A program made the position numbers and the translations under genes. This document shows, piece after piece, positions 53,212-61,554 of a stretch of 64,000 nucleotides of DNA (positions within the stretch are counted from its first letter, which is position 1; every line of letters begins with the position of its first letter). Source of the DNA: Clostridia bacterium. Lineage in GTDB: Bacteria > Bacillota_A > Clostridia > Christensenellales > Aristaeellaceae. The notes under the pieces are model-generated. The model was not told the DNA's origin, did not search any database, and saw only the letters and a program-made list of their open reading frames with translations. The stretch is taken from the NCBI GenBank assembly GCA_017517815.1, contig JAFWYA010000018.1, forward strand, positions 45,512 through 109,511, written 5' to 3'.

Positions 53212-53481
53212 TTAGTTTATGGAGAAGCGGCGGCTGACGGTCTGCCTGGTGTAGGCCGCAGCCAGGTCGGCATGCTCTTTTTTGAAGCGTACACTGTCGA
53301 AGCGCGTGCTTGTGTACGGCTTCCAGTTCACCCTGAAGGCGCCCGCCAGCAGGGTTTCTTCGTCGCCCATGACCTGCTTGATTTCGTCCTCCATGGCGAT
53401 GATCTCCGCCTCCAGTTCCTCCTTCATGCGCTTCAGCTCCAAAAGTTCCTTGATACGATTTTCCATGGTGGGGTTGCTCAT
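53212..53481 (-). CDS. Small coiled-coil protein of mobile elements
   Basis: An 89-residue product. Residues 5-40 form an acidic/basic coiled coil (KELLELKRMKEELEAEIIAMEDEIKQ), followed by a conserved-looking tail KPYTSTRFDSVRFKKEHADL...SRRFSI that I associate with phage and conjugative-element proteins of unknown role. AAGGAAGG precedes the ATG. It is the first gene of the minus-strand block driven from the operator region at 53538. Confidence 0.65.
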   Translation of the reverse strand: MSNPTMENRIKELLELKRMKEELEAEIIAMEDEIKQVMGDEETLLAGAFRVNWKPYTSTRFDSVRFKKEHADLAAAYTRQTVSRRFSIN

Positions 53482-53537
53482 GCTGATCCTTCCTTTTCTG
53501 TTTTGAATCCGGGGGGCTTTTGTTCCTCCGTAGCTCA

Positions 53538-53645
53538 ATAATAGCACTTATTAAGTGCTTATTCAATCGTCAAAGTAGATAAACTTAATAAGTGTATTTT
53601 GTTCAAAATATTGCACTTAACAAGTGACTGTTTGTGTGCTATAAT
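53538..53645. promoter_or_regulatory. Divergent promoters with three palindromic operators
   Basis: Minus promoter: TTGAAT (53561-53566), 17-nt spacer, TATTAT (53538-53543). Plus promoter: TTAACA (53617-53622), 17-nt spacer, TATAAT (53640-53645). Three copies of the palindrome CACTTA-n-(T/C)AAGTG are centred at 53551, 53588 and 53620. The first fills the minus-promoter spacer and the third covers the plus-promoter -35. The adjacent ribbon-helix-helix protein is the obvious ligand. Confidence 0.85.
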
Positions 53646-53663
53646 GAAGCGCGAGGTGAGAGC

Positions 53664-53885
53664 ATGGCAAATTATACAGACGCCAAAAAGGCCAGCAACC
53701 GCAAATGGGATTCCAACAATCTGGATCGAATGTCCTTCACGGTTCCCAAAGGCCAGAAAGCCACCGTAGAAGCAGCCGCCAAAGCAGCAGGAGAAAGCAT
53801 CAACCAGTTCACGCAGAAGGCGCTGCTGATGCGCATGGGTCTGACGGAATGGCCTGCACTGGAAACAATCGAACCCAACGACTAA
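53664..53885 (+). CDS. Ribbon-helix-helix DNA-binding protein
   Basis: A 73-residue product. The core DRMSFTVPKGQKATVEAAAKAAGESINQFTQKALLMRMG is a strand-helix-helix of the Arc/CopG type. It starts at an ATG with GAGGTGA upstream, rather than at the longer in-frame ATG 53634. It sits directly behind the three palindromes and probably represses both its own promoter and the opposite ArdC-resolvase operon. It could be an antitoxin, but no toxin gene is next to it. Confidence 0.8.
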   Translation: MANYTDAKKASNRKWDSNNLDRMSFTVPKGQKATVEAAAKAAGESINQFTQKALLMRMGLTEWPALETIEPND

Positions 53886-53914
53886 CGGCAGAGGAAATAT
53901 CCTCCGCCGTTTTT
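53885..53914 (+). terminator. Terminator of the ribbon-helix-helix gene
   Basis: An 11-bp stem with one mismatch (ACGGCAGAGGA with TCCTCCGCCGT) around AATA, then T5. Confidence 0.85.
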
Positions 53915-54030
53915 ATGTACCGCTTTTACGTTTCAAAGGATCCTGTACGTCCGTCCAGACATGTTCCTGTTTGACAGCAATGCCGGAGGATGATTCTGCC
54001 GATCCGCTTTTCTGACCGGAAAGAAAGTGA

Positions 54031-54201
54031 TTTTTATCCATTCTGCAGGATTGTGACTGCCAAGACCATCCTTCGGAGCCGCTGCTGTCGGACAAAACAA
54101 AAAATATTTTCCAAGAAGTGAAAAAATTTCTAAAAAATGTTCCCAATGTAGATGTAACTGCAGTTGACAAACTTCAGGCCAATGCCCTGGGAAAGGAGTA
54201 A
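54031..54201 (+). pseudogene. 5'-truncated coding remnant
   Basis: An open stretch of 56 codons from just after TGA 54028-54030 to TAA 54199-54201 has no usable start. Its end (NIFQEVKKFLKNV ... DKLQANALGKE) looks protein-like, and the stop is embedded in the AAAGGAG site of the next gene, as in a real operon. The rest of 53915-54204 shows only short broken frames. Probably the tail of a lost gene; family unknown. Confidence 0.3.
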
Positions 54202-54204
54202 ACA

Positions 54205-54585
54205 GTGAATCTTTTATAGCAAATCAAAGCGTTGGCACGGAATCAGTGCAGCTGCTTCGACAGCGGTCAATGCATCCCGCAGGATCGTCCGTGTCATGTG
54301 ATCAACCGCCTGTGGCCGGAGAGGGACAAACGTCCGATAGCCTGCAAGTGGTTTTTGGATGGTGTTCTTCCGCTGGACAAGGAACTGGAAAAAATCGTGC
54401 GATCGATGCAGGATGGGCTTGCGGCGCCCGACGCCAATACCGCCAAACCCTGTGCAGCATGCAAGCGACCCTTCCAGCCCAGCAGTAACCGCCAGCAGTA
54501 TTGCAGCTCGTGTGCTGATGCCAGGCGCAAACAAAGACGCGCCGAAGCGGAACGCAGACGCAGGCGGCTGAACCGGGAAAACTGA
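54205..54585 (+). pseudogene. Cys-rich VLP-like protein gene with early in-frame TAG
   Basis: AAAGGAG (54192-54198) precedes GTG 54205, but the fifth codon is TAG (54217-54219). Beyond it the frame stays open for 121 codons: QIKALARNQCSCFDSGQC, LDGVLPLDKELEKIV, then a zinc-ribbon-like CAACKRPF...QQYCSSC and a basic tail. This order matches the cysteine-rich VLP family of Firmicutes mobile elements. Without suppression, translation would need to restart at TTG 54232, which has no ribosome binding site. Either a nonsense mutation or amber readthrough. Confidence 0.7.
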
Positions 54586-54736
54586 CCTGCAAACGTGGCC
54601 CTTTAGGAACGCTGAAACCAAGGCAAATCAAGTGTTTCCGTCTGCACTTTCAAGCAGTGCCTGCACTGGTTAAGGTCCCCTTTTCTAAAGGGCCACAACC
54701 TTCCGTAAAACAAGAGAATAACAGGAGAAAATGAAA

Positions 54737-55300
54737 ATGAAACAACCGCCAGCCATTCATCACCGGCCATATCGGCCGGCCAATCATACTGCTTTTGCGC
54801 GTCGTGCCGGAGAACAGGTGCGTTAGAGCAAGCGGGCGATGGCGCTGTGGCTTTTGCTGGAGGACTGCAGGGAGGGTTTTCGCCCTGCGCTGAAATACGT
54901 CGAAGACCGTACGGGTATCAAAGCAAATAAGATCAGCGAGATCCGCAAGGAACTGATCGATCATGGAATGATCGCGCTGACGAAAGACATGCTGCTGATC
55001 GACTGGGAGCGTGTGAAAGTCTTTGCTTCTTTGGAGAAGCCGCTTCCCAAACATGGCAGGCTTACCTATGCGCCAGTCAAACTGGATGACAGGGACTGGA
55101 GGCGGATCCCGCTTGCAAAAACCTGTGAATACCGCAGGCTTCATTATCGCGCCCCTGTGCGCAGACTGGAAGAATGGGAGACAGCCTTCTTCGACGTACT
55201 GGAGCAGATGACCGAAAAAGAGTATGAAAGTGTTGTTTTGGGCATGAGCATGGATCGCCGACTGACAGAAGAGTACCCCCCTCAAAAGAGGGGTACATAA
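54737..55300 (+). pseudogene. Winged-helix (replication-initiator-like) gene with in-frame TAG
   Basis: AGGAG lies 9 nt ahead of ATG 54737 (another ATG at 54731). The frame runs MKQPPAIHHRPYRP... to TAG at 54824-54826, then stays open to TAA 55298-55300. The part after the TAG is a winged helix-turn-helix (MALWLLLEDC, ALKYVEDRTGIKANKISEIRKELIDHGMIAL), of the sort at the start of replication-initiator or element regulatory proteins, followed by a basic C-terminal half. The ATG at 54839 has no ribosome binding site. The full frame would be 187 codons. Second amber-interrupted gene in a row. Confidence 0.65.
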
Positions 55301-55715
55301 CCTATTATGCGCAGCCGAATTTAACTGCATGATCCCCAGTACCCAAAAACAGGGCCAATCTGTAGGGTGAACTTTGAGAGTATATATATTGGCTGTTTTC
55401 GAAGTATACTCGTTTGCCCTTCATCCATTGAAACAATCAAAAGATCCCCGTGGTCAGATCTGTTCAGAACCCTGTTCCGCACCCACACAATTCGCGGTGA
55501 AGAAAACCAAATGTCAGCAAAACAGCCGCATTCCTTTACAAAATCAACCCAAAGAAAGGATCCACTCAACAATGAAAAGAAATCATTAGGTAAACCAGCT
55601 CCACCAGATCGCTTTTGCGGTCGAAAGCCTCTGCTCAAGCATTGAATGCGACGAACAGATGAACCTTGACAACTGCACATTCTATGCCACAGGCATGTCG
55701 GAAGGAGAAACCGAC
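55301..55715 (+). other. Leader region of the integrase
   Basis: No certain gene. A 44-codon frame at 55511-55645 (MSAKQPHSF...RKPLLKH) has only a weak site and no recognisable excisionase helix-turn-helix. TTGACA at 55666-55671 lacks a matching -10. The region is AT-rich and repetitive in TTTC/GAAA, and could hold integrase arm-binding sites. Confidence 0.35.
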
Positions 55716-56789
55716 ATGGCAAAACACAGACAGCGCGTTATGATCAGCACCAGCGACGATGGCGCCCCGGTCTATCAGTGGGTGCAGGGAAATTCGCTCA
55801 ACGAACTGAACGACCGCATTGTGCAGGTTTACATTCAGTCCGGCCGCATTTGGGAATTCATGCCAAATCCCTTTGCACAAGGGGCAGAAAAACCCTCCGT
55901 ACTCCTGAAGGACTACGTCCACAAGTGGCTGACCACCTACAAGCAGCACAAGCTGAAGCCCACCTCGCTGACCACTTATGAAAAATGGCTGAATTCACAT
56001 ATCCTGCCTGCCTTTGGCGAACGCAGCATTGCATCCATCACCACGGCTGATATTCAGCAGTTTCTCAACGACCGCCGGGAGATGTCCGGCAAATCATTGA
56101 CGTTCATGCGCAACCTGATGGGTGAGATCTTCAAGGACGCCGTGGAGGACGGCCTCATCGAAAAAGACCCCACCTCCAGCCGCAGGCTCATCATCCCGTC
56201 GGATAAGGTCACAGAGCGCAAAGCTCTTCCGCTGGCTGACTTCAAAGACATCCTGTCCCATCTCTGCGAACTGCCGGATGAAGAGCGCCGCCTGCTTGCC
56301 CTGCTGATGCTTACCGGTATGCGGCGCGGAGAGGTGCTCGGGCTTCGCTGGGAAGATATCGACGTGGAAAACAGCCTGATCCATGTGCGGCGGAATGTTA
56401 CGCATCCTCAGACCAATCAGCCGTACATCGGCACGCCCAAAACCAAAAGCGGCACGCGTGATATCCCGCTGGATCCACTGCTGGTGGAATTGCTTGCGCC
56501 TGTCAAAACCAGCGGCTTCCTCATCGGCGGAGATCAGCCGGTATCCCTCACCCATTACACCAACACGTGGAACCGCATCAAAAAAGCCGTCGACCTTCAC
56601 GGTGCAACGGCACATGTATTCCGCCATAGCTACCTTACCTACGCGGCGGGTGAGAGCAGCGATCTCAAGTCAATCCAGAGCCTCGCGGGGCATTCTGACA
56701 TCCGCATGACCATGAACCGCTACGTTCACGCCCAGCCAGAAAAGCTGCAGGCTGTCGCCAGCAAAATGCATACCCTGCTTGCCGGATGA
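55716..56789 (+). CDS. int: Tyrosine-family integrase of the island
   Basis: A 357-residue phage-type integrase with three parts: an N-terminal arm-binding region (AKHRQRVMISTSDDGAPVYQW), a SAM-like core-binding domain (KDYVHKWLTTYKQHKLKPTSLTTYEKWL), and the catalytic domain. Catalytic residues: Arg203 in TGMRRGE, Lys in the KTKSGTRDIPL beta turn, His300 and Arg303 in HVFRHSY, His326 in AGHSD and nucleophile Tyr336 in NRYVHA. Complete, so probably active. I start at MAKHRQ (GAAGGAG upstream) rather than 55659. It lies 130 bp from the right attachment repeat in the tRNA. Confidence 0.95.
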   Translation: MAKHRQRVMISTSDDGAPVYQWVQGNSLNELNDRIVQVYIQSGRIWEFMPNPFAQGAEKPSVLLKDYVHKWLTTYKQHKLKPTSLTTYEKWLNSHILPAFGERSIASITTADIQQFLNDRREMSGKSLTFMRNLMGEIFKDAVEDGLIEKDPTSSRRLIIPSDKVTERKALPLADFKDILSHLCELPDEERRLLALLMLTGMRRGEVLGLRWEDIDVENSLIHVRRNVTHPQTNQPYIGTPKTKSGTRDIPLDPLLVELLAPVKTSGFLIGGDQPVSLTHYTNTWNRIKKAVDLHGATAHVFRHSYLTYAAGESSDLKSIQSLAGHSDIRMTMNRYVHAQPEKLQAVASKMHTLLAG

Positions 56790-56918
56790 GGCATTTGTGC
56801 ACGTCCTGTGCGCGCCTCTGATCTATCTCAATCCCTTCTGTCACAACAAAAAACGAACTTTCAAAACCTGCGTCTTGCGCACAGTTTGTGCATAAACCCC
56901 GTCAAAGACGCAAAACAG

Positions 56919-56988
56919 CAAAAAGAAAAACGCTCAAGTCGGTGTGACTTAAGCGTTTTCATCTGGTGGAGCATAGGAGACTCGAACT
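56919..56988. other. Right attachment site: 70-bp direct repeat in the intact tRNA-Ala
   Basis: Perfect copy of 28253-28322. It covers the last 25 nt of tRNA-Ala (56964-56988) and the tRNA terminator. The crossover core most likely lies in the tRNA portion. Confidence 0.93.
56926..56961 (-). terminator. Terminator of tRNA-Ala
   Basis: On the minus strand AAAACGCTTAAGTC pairs with GACTTGAGCGTTTT around a 5-nt loop (one mismatch), with further T runs after it. A copy is present at 28262-28294 in the left attachment site. Confidence 0.88.
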
Positions 56989-57039
56989 CCTGACCCCAAC
57001 ACTGCCAGTGTTGTGCGCTACCAACTGCGCTAATGCCCC
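56964..57039 (-). tRNA. tRNA-Ala (anticodon GGC)
   Basis: 76 nt with encoded CCA. Acceptor stem GGGGCAT/ATGCTCC (one G-T pair), D-stem GCGC/GCGC, anticodon stem CAACA/TGTTG with loop CTGGCAG (anticodon GGC), T-stem AGGAG/CTCCT with loop TTCGAGT. Its 3' end is the integration target of the island, and the gene remains intact. Confidence 0.96.
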
Positions 57040-57074
57040 AGGCTTCAGTGGCGGTTGCCTCATCAGCGAGATAT

Positions 57075-57103
57075 ATAATATCACAGCTTCGGCCGCTTGT
57101 AAA
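57075..57103 (-). promoter_or_regulatory. Promoter of tRNA-Ala
   Basis: On the minus strand, TTTACA (57098-57103), a 17-nt spacer and TATTAT (57075-57080), 35 bp upstream of the mature tRNA. Confidence 0.75.
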
Positions 57104-57338
57104 GTGTTTTTTCAAAAAAATTTCGAATTTTTTTCGCGTACCCCTCCGCCGCAGCTCATCATCCGCCGCAAACCCTTGCCAAACAACGCTTTCCATTTGT
57201 GTAAATCCCTGCGCGAAGGGCCCGTTTATATTGTGTTTCCCCATGAAATGTGCTAAAATGAAAGTTGAAGGCGCAAACATATGTACGCCTTTTTCACCAG
57301 AAAATCACCTTTTCCCTTCTAGGAGGAATGTTATTTTG

Positions 57339-58646
57339 ATGACTGTTGGCGTGGTTTCCCTTGGCTGCAGCAAAAACCGGGTCGATACCGAGCTGATGCT
57401 GGGCATTCTGCGCAAAGCCGGCTACGAGATCGTGGCGGATGAACGTCAGGCCGATATTCTCATCGTCAACACCTGCGGCTTCATCGATCCGGCAAAGCAG
57501 GAGTCCATCGATACGCTGTTCTCCCTTGCCGAATATAAACAGACCGGCCGCTGCAAGCTGCTGGTGGCCACCGGCTGCCTTGTGCAGCGCTACGAGGAGG
57601 CCATCCTCGCCGATATGCCGGAGGTCGATCTGCTGCTGGGCGTCAGCCAGTACGAGCAGCTGCCCCAGGCCATCGAGGAGGCCCTTTCCGGCAAGCGCCC
57701 CAGCTATTGCGCGCCCAATGCCAATATCCTTTCGGGCGACCGCGTGCTCACCACCCCGCCCTACACCGCCTACATCCGCATTGCCGACGGCTGCGACAAC
57801 CGCTGCACCTACTGCGCCATCCCGCTCATCCGCGGCGGCTTCCGCTCGCGCGATATCGAGGACGTGCTGGAGGAGATCCGCACCCTGGCTGCGCAGGGCG
57901 TGCGCGAACATGTGCTGGTCGCGCAGGATACGTCGCGCTTTGGCATCGACCGGGTGGGCAAAAGCCTTCTGCCCGAGCTCATGACCCGCGCGGCGGACAT
58001 CCCCGGCGTGGAGTGGCTGCGCGTTCTGTACACCTATCCCGACGAGGTGGATGAGGAGCTGCTCAACGCCATGGCCTCCCGCCCCAATATCTGCCGCTAT
58101 TTGGATCTGCCCCTGCAGCATGCCGACCCCGACATCCTGCGCCGCATGAACCGCCGCGGCGACATCCACAGCACCCGCGCGCTGCTCAAAAAGGCGCGCG
58201 ACATGGGCTTCATCCTGCGCACCACGTTCATTACCGGCTTCCCCGGCGAGACCGACGAGCAGTTTGACACCCTCATGGACTTTGTGGAGGATATCCAGTT
58301 CGACCGCCTCGGTGCATTTGCCTACTCCCCCGAGGAGGACACCCCCGCCGCCGTCATGCCCGACCAGATCGACGACGAGGTGAAGGAAGCCCGTCTGGAC
58401 GCCCTCATGCGCGCGCAGCAGGCCATTTCGCTCAGGCGCAATCAGCTGCGCGTGGGCACGACTGAAAAGGTGCTCATCGAAAGCGTGATGGCCGACGGCA
58501 CCGGCGTGGGCCGCAGTGCATCAGAAGCGCCCGACACCGACGGTGAAGTGCGAGTCACCGGCGTGGATGAAAATGACATCGGCTGCTTTGTCACCGTACG
58601 CATCACCGATGCGGATATTTACGACCTGATGGGAGAAAAGCTATGA
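57339..58646 (+). CDS. rimO: Ribosomal protein S12 methylthiotransferase
   Basis: A radical-SAM enzyme that methylthiolates an Asp of ribosomal protein S12. 435 residues: N-terminal UPF0004 domain (VSLGCSKNRVDTE with Cys10, NTCGFI, TGCLVQRY), radical-SAM Cys152-Cys156-Cys159 in GCDNRCTYCAIP, then a C-terminal TRAM RNA-binding domain. The S12-specific FIDPAKQESI supports RimO over MiaB. The start is ATG 57339 (AGGAGG 12 nt upstream) or the TTG directly before it. It overlaps pgsA by 4 bp, a common firmicute arrangement. Confidence 0.95.
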   Translation: MTVGVVSLGCSKNRVDTELMLGILRKAGYEIVADERQADILIVNTCGFIDPAKQESIDTLFSLAEYKQTGRCKLLVATGCLVQRYEEAILADMPEVDLLLGVSQYEQLPQAIEEALSGKRPSYCAPNANILSGDRVLTTPPYTAYIRIADGCDNRCTYCAIPLIRGGFRSRDIEDVLEEIRTLAAQGVREHVLVAQDTSRFGIDRVGKSLLPELMTRAADIPGVEWLRVLYTYPDEVDEELLNAMASRPNICRYLDLPLQHADPDILRRMNRRGDIHSTRALLKKARDMGFILRTTFITGFPGETDEQFDTLMDFVEDIQFDRLGAFAYSPEEDTPAAVMPDQIDDEVKEARLDALMRAQQAISLRRNQLRVGTTEKVLIESVMADGTGVGRSASEAPDTDGEVRVTGVDENDIGCFVTVRITDADIYDLMGEKL

Positions 58647-59188
58647 ACTGGCCAAATCGTCTGTCCCTGATGCGCATTGCCAGCGTGCCTGTCATCACGC
58701 TGCTTTTGTCCGTCAATGGCGCCTGGACGCGCTACGTTGCGCTGTTTCTGTTCATTTTTGCCTCCATTACTGACTTTGTGGACGGCCATCTGGCCCGCAA
58801 GTACGGCCTTGTCACCAACTTTGGCAAGTTTATCGACCCCGTGGCCGACAAAATGCTGGTGCTGTCCACCATGGTGATGCTTTCCTGGCACGGCCTGCTG
58901 CCCGCGTGGATCGTGGTGACGGTTTTGTTCCGCGAGCTGGCGGTGGACGGATTGCGCCTGGTGGCCGTGGAGCAGGGCAAGGTGATCGCTGCGGCGAACC
59001 TCGGCAAGATCAAGACCACCTGCCAGATGACCATGATCATCACCCATCTGGTGTATCTGGCCCAGTTCCCGCTGTTGCACATTCTGGCGTACTGGCTGCT
59101 CATCCCCACGCAGATCGCCGTGCTCATCATGACCATCTGGAGCGGCGCGGATTACTTCATCCGCAACAAAGAGGTACTGCATGGCTGA
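58643..59188 (+). CDS. pgsA: CDP-diacylglycerol-glycerol-3-phosphate 3-phosphatidyltransferase
   Basis: A membrane enzyme that makes phosphatidylglycerol phosphate. 181 residues with about five membrane segments and the CDP-alcohol signature DFVDGHLARKYG...GKFIDPVADK with all four Asp residues. It starts inside the rimO stop (ATGA) and overlaps cinA by 8 bp, so the three genes are translationally coupled. Confidence 0.95.
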   Translation: MNWPNRLSLMRIASVPVITLLLSVNGAWTRYVALFLFIFASITDFVDGHLARKYGLVTNFGKFIDPVADKMLVLSTMVMLSWHGLLPAWIVVTVLFRELAVDGLRLVAVEQGKVIAAANLGKIKTTCQMTMIITHLVYLAQFPLLHILAYWLLIPTQIAVLIMTIWSGADYFIRNKEVLHG

Positions 59189-59735
59189 TGTCGCATTCCA
59201 GCTGGTGCCTGCGCTCACCGCGCGGGGGCTTACCATCGGCACGGCGGAAAGCCTTACCGCCGGCATGATCTCCTCCACCATTGGCAACGTCAGCGGCGCA
59301 AGCGCAGTGCTGATGGGCGGCATTGTCTCCTACGATGCGCGCATCAAGCGCGACGTTTTGGGCGTGGATCAGTACGTGATCGACGCCGTGGGCGTTGTCA
59401 GCCCCGAATGCGCCGCGCAGATGGCGCAGGGTGCGCGCCGCGTGCTGGGCGTAGACATTGCCGTCAGCGCCACCGGCATCGCCGGGCCCACCGGCGGCAC
59501 GGCGGAAGTGCCTGTTGGCACGGTTTATCTTTGCGTATGCACTGCCGACGATGTACGCGTGGAGGAATGTCATTTCCACGGCGGGCGGCGCATGGTACGC
59601 CGTCAGGCCACGCGCAGGGCTTTATGCATGGTGATGGAGCTCATCGGCGAGCCGGTGAAGAAGGCCCGTCTGCCGCGGCTCGTGGCCGAGGCGATCGGCC
59701 TGATTGTGGATATTGCGCTGGATATTTTGGAGTAG
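59181..59735 (+). CDS. CinA-family nicotinamide-nucleotide amidohydrolase
   Basis: A 184-residue single-domain protein corresponding to the C-terminal domain of CinA, the PncC-type enzyme that deamidates NMN. Landmarks are TIGTAESLTAGMISS, MGGIVSYD, ATGIAGPTGGTAEVPVGTVY and a C-terminal helix. The N-terminal MoaB-like domain of full-length CinA is absent, as in stand-alone PncC. It ends with TAG, showing that TAG acts as a stop in this genome. CinA next to recA is a classical neighbourhood. Confidence 0.93.
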   Translation: MADVAFQLVPALTARGLTIGTAESLTAGMISSTIGNVSGASAVLMGGIVSYDARIKRDVLGVDQYVIDAVGVVSPECAAQMAQGARRVLGVDIAVSATGIAGPTGGTAEVPVGTVYLCVCTADDVRVEECHFHGGRRMVRRQATRRALCMVMELIGEPVKKARLPRLVAEAIGLIVDIALDILE

Positions 59736-59749
59736 GGGGTTGGGTGGCA

Positions 59750-60300
59750 GCAGCCAACAATGAAAGCTCCCTTGTGTAAGGGGAGCGCCTATGCCCCACA
59801 CACTTGCCTCCCCTGTGCAAGGGGAGGTGGCCCGAAGGGCCGGAGGGGTTGTACCTATGGTACAAGCCAAGTGGCTTAGTTACTGACGGCGGCAGCTGAC
59901 GCGCCGCTGAGGGGCTTGGCTGCTCAGCCTATTGATTTTTCTAAGCTGCGCTTAGGTTTCTCTCCGCTCCGCTTGGGCCAGAGGGGCGGTCGGGGGGGAC
60001 CCCGCACCGGTCCCCCCGAGACCCCCCTCTGGACTCCCCGCCTCCCCCCTTCCCGCGCTGGGGCAGAGCCCCAGACCCCAAGCAAGGTATCCTTACCTTT
60101 GCAGCGGGCAGGACTTGTTACTTAGTAATCCTGGCACCGCCAAGCGAGCCGCGACCCCTTCCGGGGAGCGACGGTCTAAGAACGCAACCCCAAACACATA
60201 AATCCACCCCCCCTGATGCCTGTGAAACAGGCATCAGTCCGGGGTGCAGGGGCAGTGCCCCTGCCAGAGGTCCAGGGGACAGCGTCCCCTGGTGTCCCCC
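59750..60300 (+). repeat. Composite interspersed repeat upstream of recA
   Basis: A gene-free stretch full of short palindromes: GCTCCC...GGGAGC (59766-59786), CCTCCCC...GGGGAGG (about 59807-59828), GGCCCGAAGGGCC, GGGGCAGAGCCCC (60061-60073) and GGGGCAGTGCCCC (60250-60262). The part 60058-60181 has a diverged inverted copy at 61555-61692. No protein-like frame. Behaves like multi-copy intergenic repeats of clostridial genomes. Confidence 0.7.
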
Positions 60301-60335
60301 CTTCCGTACTTAAATCTTACCAGAGAGGTGCTACC

Positions 60336-61460
60336 ATGGCCAAGAAAGACACTGCGAAAAAAGAGATCGGCGCGAAGCTTGACGACGTGCGCGAAGCCAA
60401 AATGAAAGCGCTGGAAAGCGCGCTGACCCAGCTGAACAAGACCTACGGCAAGGGTTCTGTAATGAAGTTCTCCGACGCTGTGGCCGACCAGAACCTGCAG
60501 GTGATCTCCACCGGCTGTCTGGATCTGGACATGGCGCTGGGCGTGGGGGGTCTGCCCCGCGGCCGCATTGTGGAGATCTACGGGCCCGAGTCTTCCGGTA
60601 AAACGACGGTTGCCCTGCACTGCGTGGCCGAGGCGCAGAAGCTGGGCGGCGTGGCGGCCTTTATCGACGCCGAGCACGCGCTGGACCCCGTATACGCCAA
60701 AAAGCTGGGCGTGAACATTGACGAGCTGTACATCTCCCAGCCCGACACCGGCGAGCAGGCCCTTGAAATTTGCGAGGCGCTGGTTCGCAGCGGCGCTGTG
60801 GATATTGTGGTCATCGACTCTGTTGCCGCGCTGGTTCCGCGCGCCGAGATCGAGGGCGAAATGGGCGACAGCTTCGTCGGCCTGCAGGCCCGTCTGATGA
60901 GCCAGGCCCTGCGCAAGCTGACCGGCGTGATCAGCAAGACCAACGCCGTGGCCATCTTCATCAACCAGCTGCGTGAAAAGGTGGGCGTGATGTACGGCAA
61001 CCCCGAAACCACCACCGGCGGCCGTGCGCTGAAGTTCTACGCCTCCGTGCGCCTTGACGTGCGCCGCGGCGAGCAGCTGAAAAACGGCACCGAACCCATC
61101 GGCAACCGCACCAAGGTAAAGGTGGTCAAAAACAAGGTGGCCCCGCCCTTCAAGGTGGCCGAGTTCGACATCATCTACGGCGAGGGCATCTCGAAGTGGG
61201 GCAGCCTGCTGGATATGGCCGTTGAACGCGACATCATCCACAAGTCCGGCGCGTGGTTCTCTTACGAGGAGCAGCGCATCGGTCAGGGCCGCGAAAACGC
61301 CCGCCAGTACCTGCGCGACAACCCCGACCTTGCCGACAAGATCGAAAAGATCCTGCGCGACGAAGCCGCCGCGAAGCTCGCCGGCGACACCACCCCCGTC
61401 AGCGTCGACGACCCCGCCGACCTCGAGGAAGATCCGGATCTCGCTCTGCTCGACGAATAA
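60336..61460 (+). CDS. recA: Recombinase RecA
   Basis: The DNA strand-exchange recombinase and SOS co-protease, 374 residues. Walker [10 protein letters not shown] starts at residue 83; [14 protein letters not shown] (Walker B), [36 protein letters not shown] (loop L2 region) and the acidic C-terminal tail follow. The start at MAKKDTAKK has GAGAGGTG upstream; a longer frame runs into the repeat and is not real. I found no obvious LexA box between the repeat and the start. It is flanked by inverted repeats on both sides. Confidence 0.97.
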   Translation: MAKKDTAKKEIGAKLDDVREAKMKALESALTQLNKTYGKGSVMKFSDAVADQNLQVISTGCLDLDMALGVGGLPRGRIVEIYGPESSGKTTVALHCVAEAQKLGGVAAFIDAEHALDPVYAKKLGVNIDELYISQPDTGEQALEICEALVRSGAVDIVVIDSVAALVPRAEIEGEMGDSFVGLQARLMSQALRKLTGVISKTNAVAIFINQLREKVGVMYGNPETTTGGRALKFYASVRLDVRRGEQLKNGTEPIGNRTKVKVVKNKVAPPFKVAEFDIIYGEGISKWGSLLDMAVERDIIHKSGAWFSYEEQRIGQGRENARQYLRDNPDLADKIEKILRDEAAAKLAGDTTPVSVDDPADLEEDPDLALLDE

Positions 61461-61512
61461 CCAGGGGCTGAGCCCCTGGACCCCACAAGGGACGAAGTCC
61501 CTTGACCCATCT

Positions 61513-61546
61513 CTGCGGCCCATTTTATGGGCCGCAGGTTTTTTTG
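61513..61546 (+). terminator. Terminator of recA
   Basis: An 11-bp perfect stem (CTGCGGCCCAT with ATGGGCCGCAG) with a 3-nt loop, then GT7. A CCAGGGGCTGAGCCCCTGG palindrome at 61461-61480 precedes it. Confidence 0.93.
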
Positions 61547-61554
61547 TGTTTGGG

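Larger units (their letters stand above)
28253..56988. mobile_element. 28.7-kb genomic island integrated in tRNA-Ala(GGC)
   Basis: Bounded by the perfect 70-bp direct repeat described at 28253 and 56919, with a tyrosine integrase (55716-56789) next to the intact tRNA. Cargo: a type I restriction-modification operon with a membrane accessory gene (28414-35496), a sugar-utilisation locus with two regulators (35833-50685) and a mobile-element block (50992-56789). By eye much of the cargo is more AT-rich than the flanking chromosome. There is no relaxase, coupling protein or type IV secretion gene, so it is not self-conjugative on this evidence. Two genes in the right block are interrupted, suggesting decay of replication or mobility functions. 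Confidence 0.9.

Noticed and set aside
54205..55300. Genome-wide reassignment of TAG as a sense codon
   Set aside because: cinA and the FGGY gene end at TAG at the length expected for their families, so TAG is read as stop in this genome.
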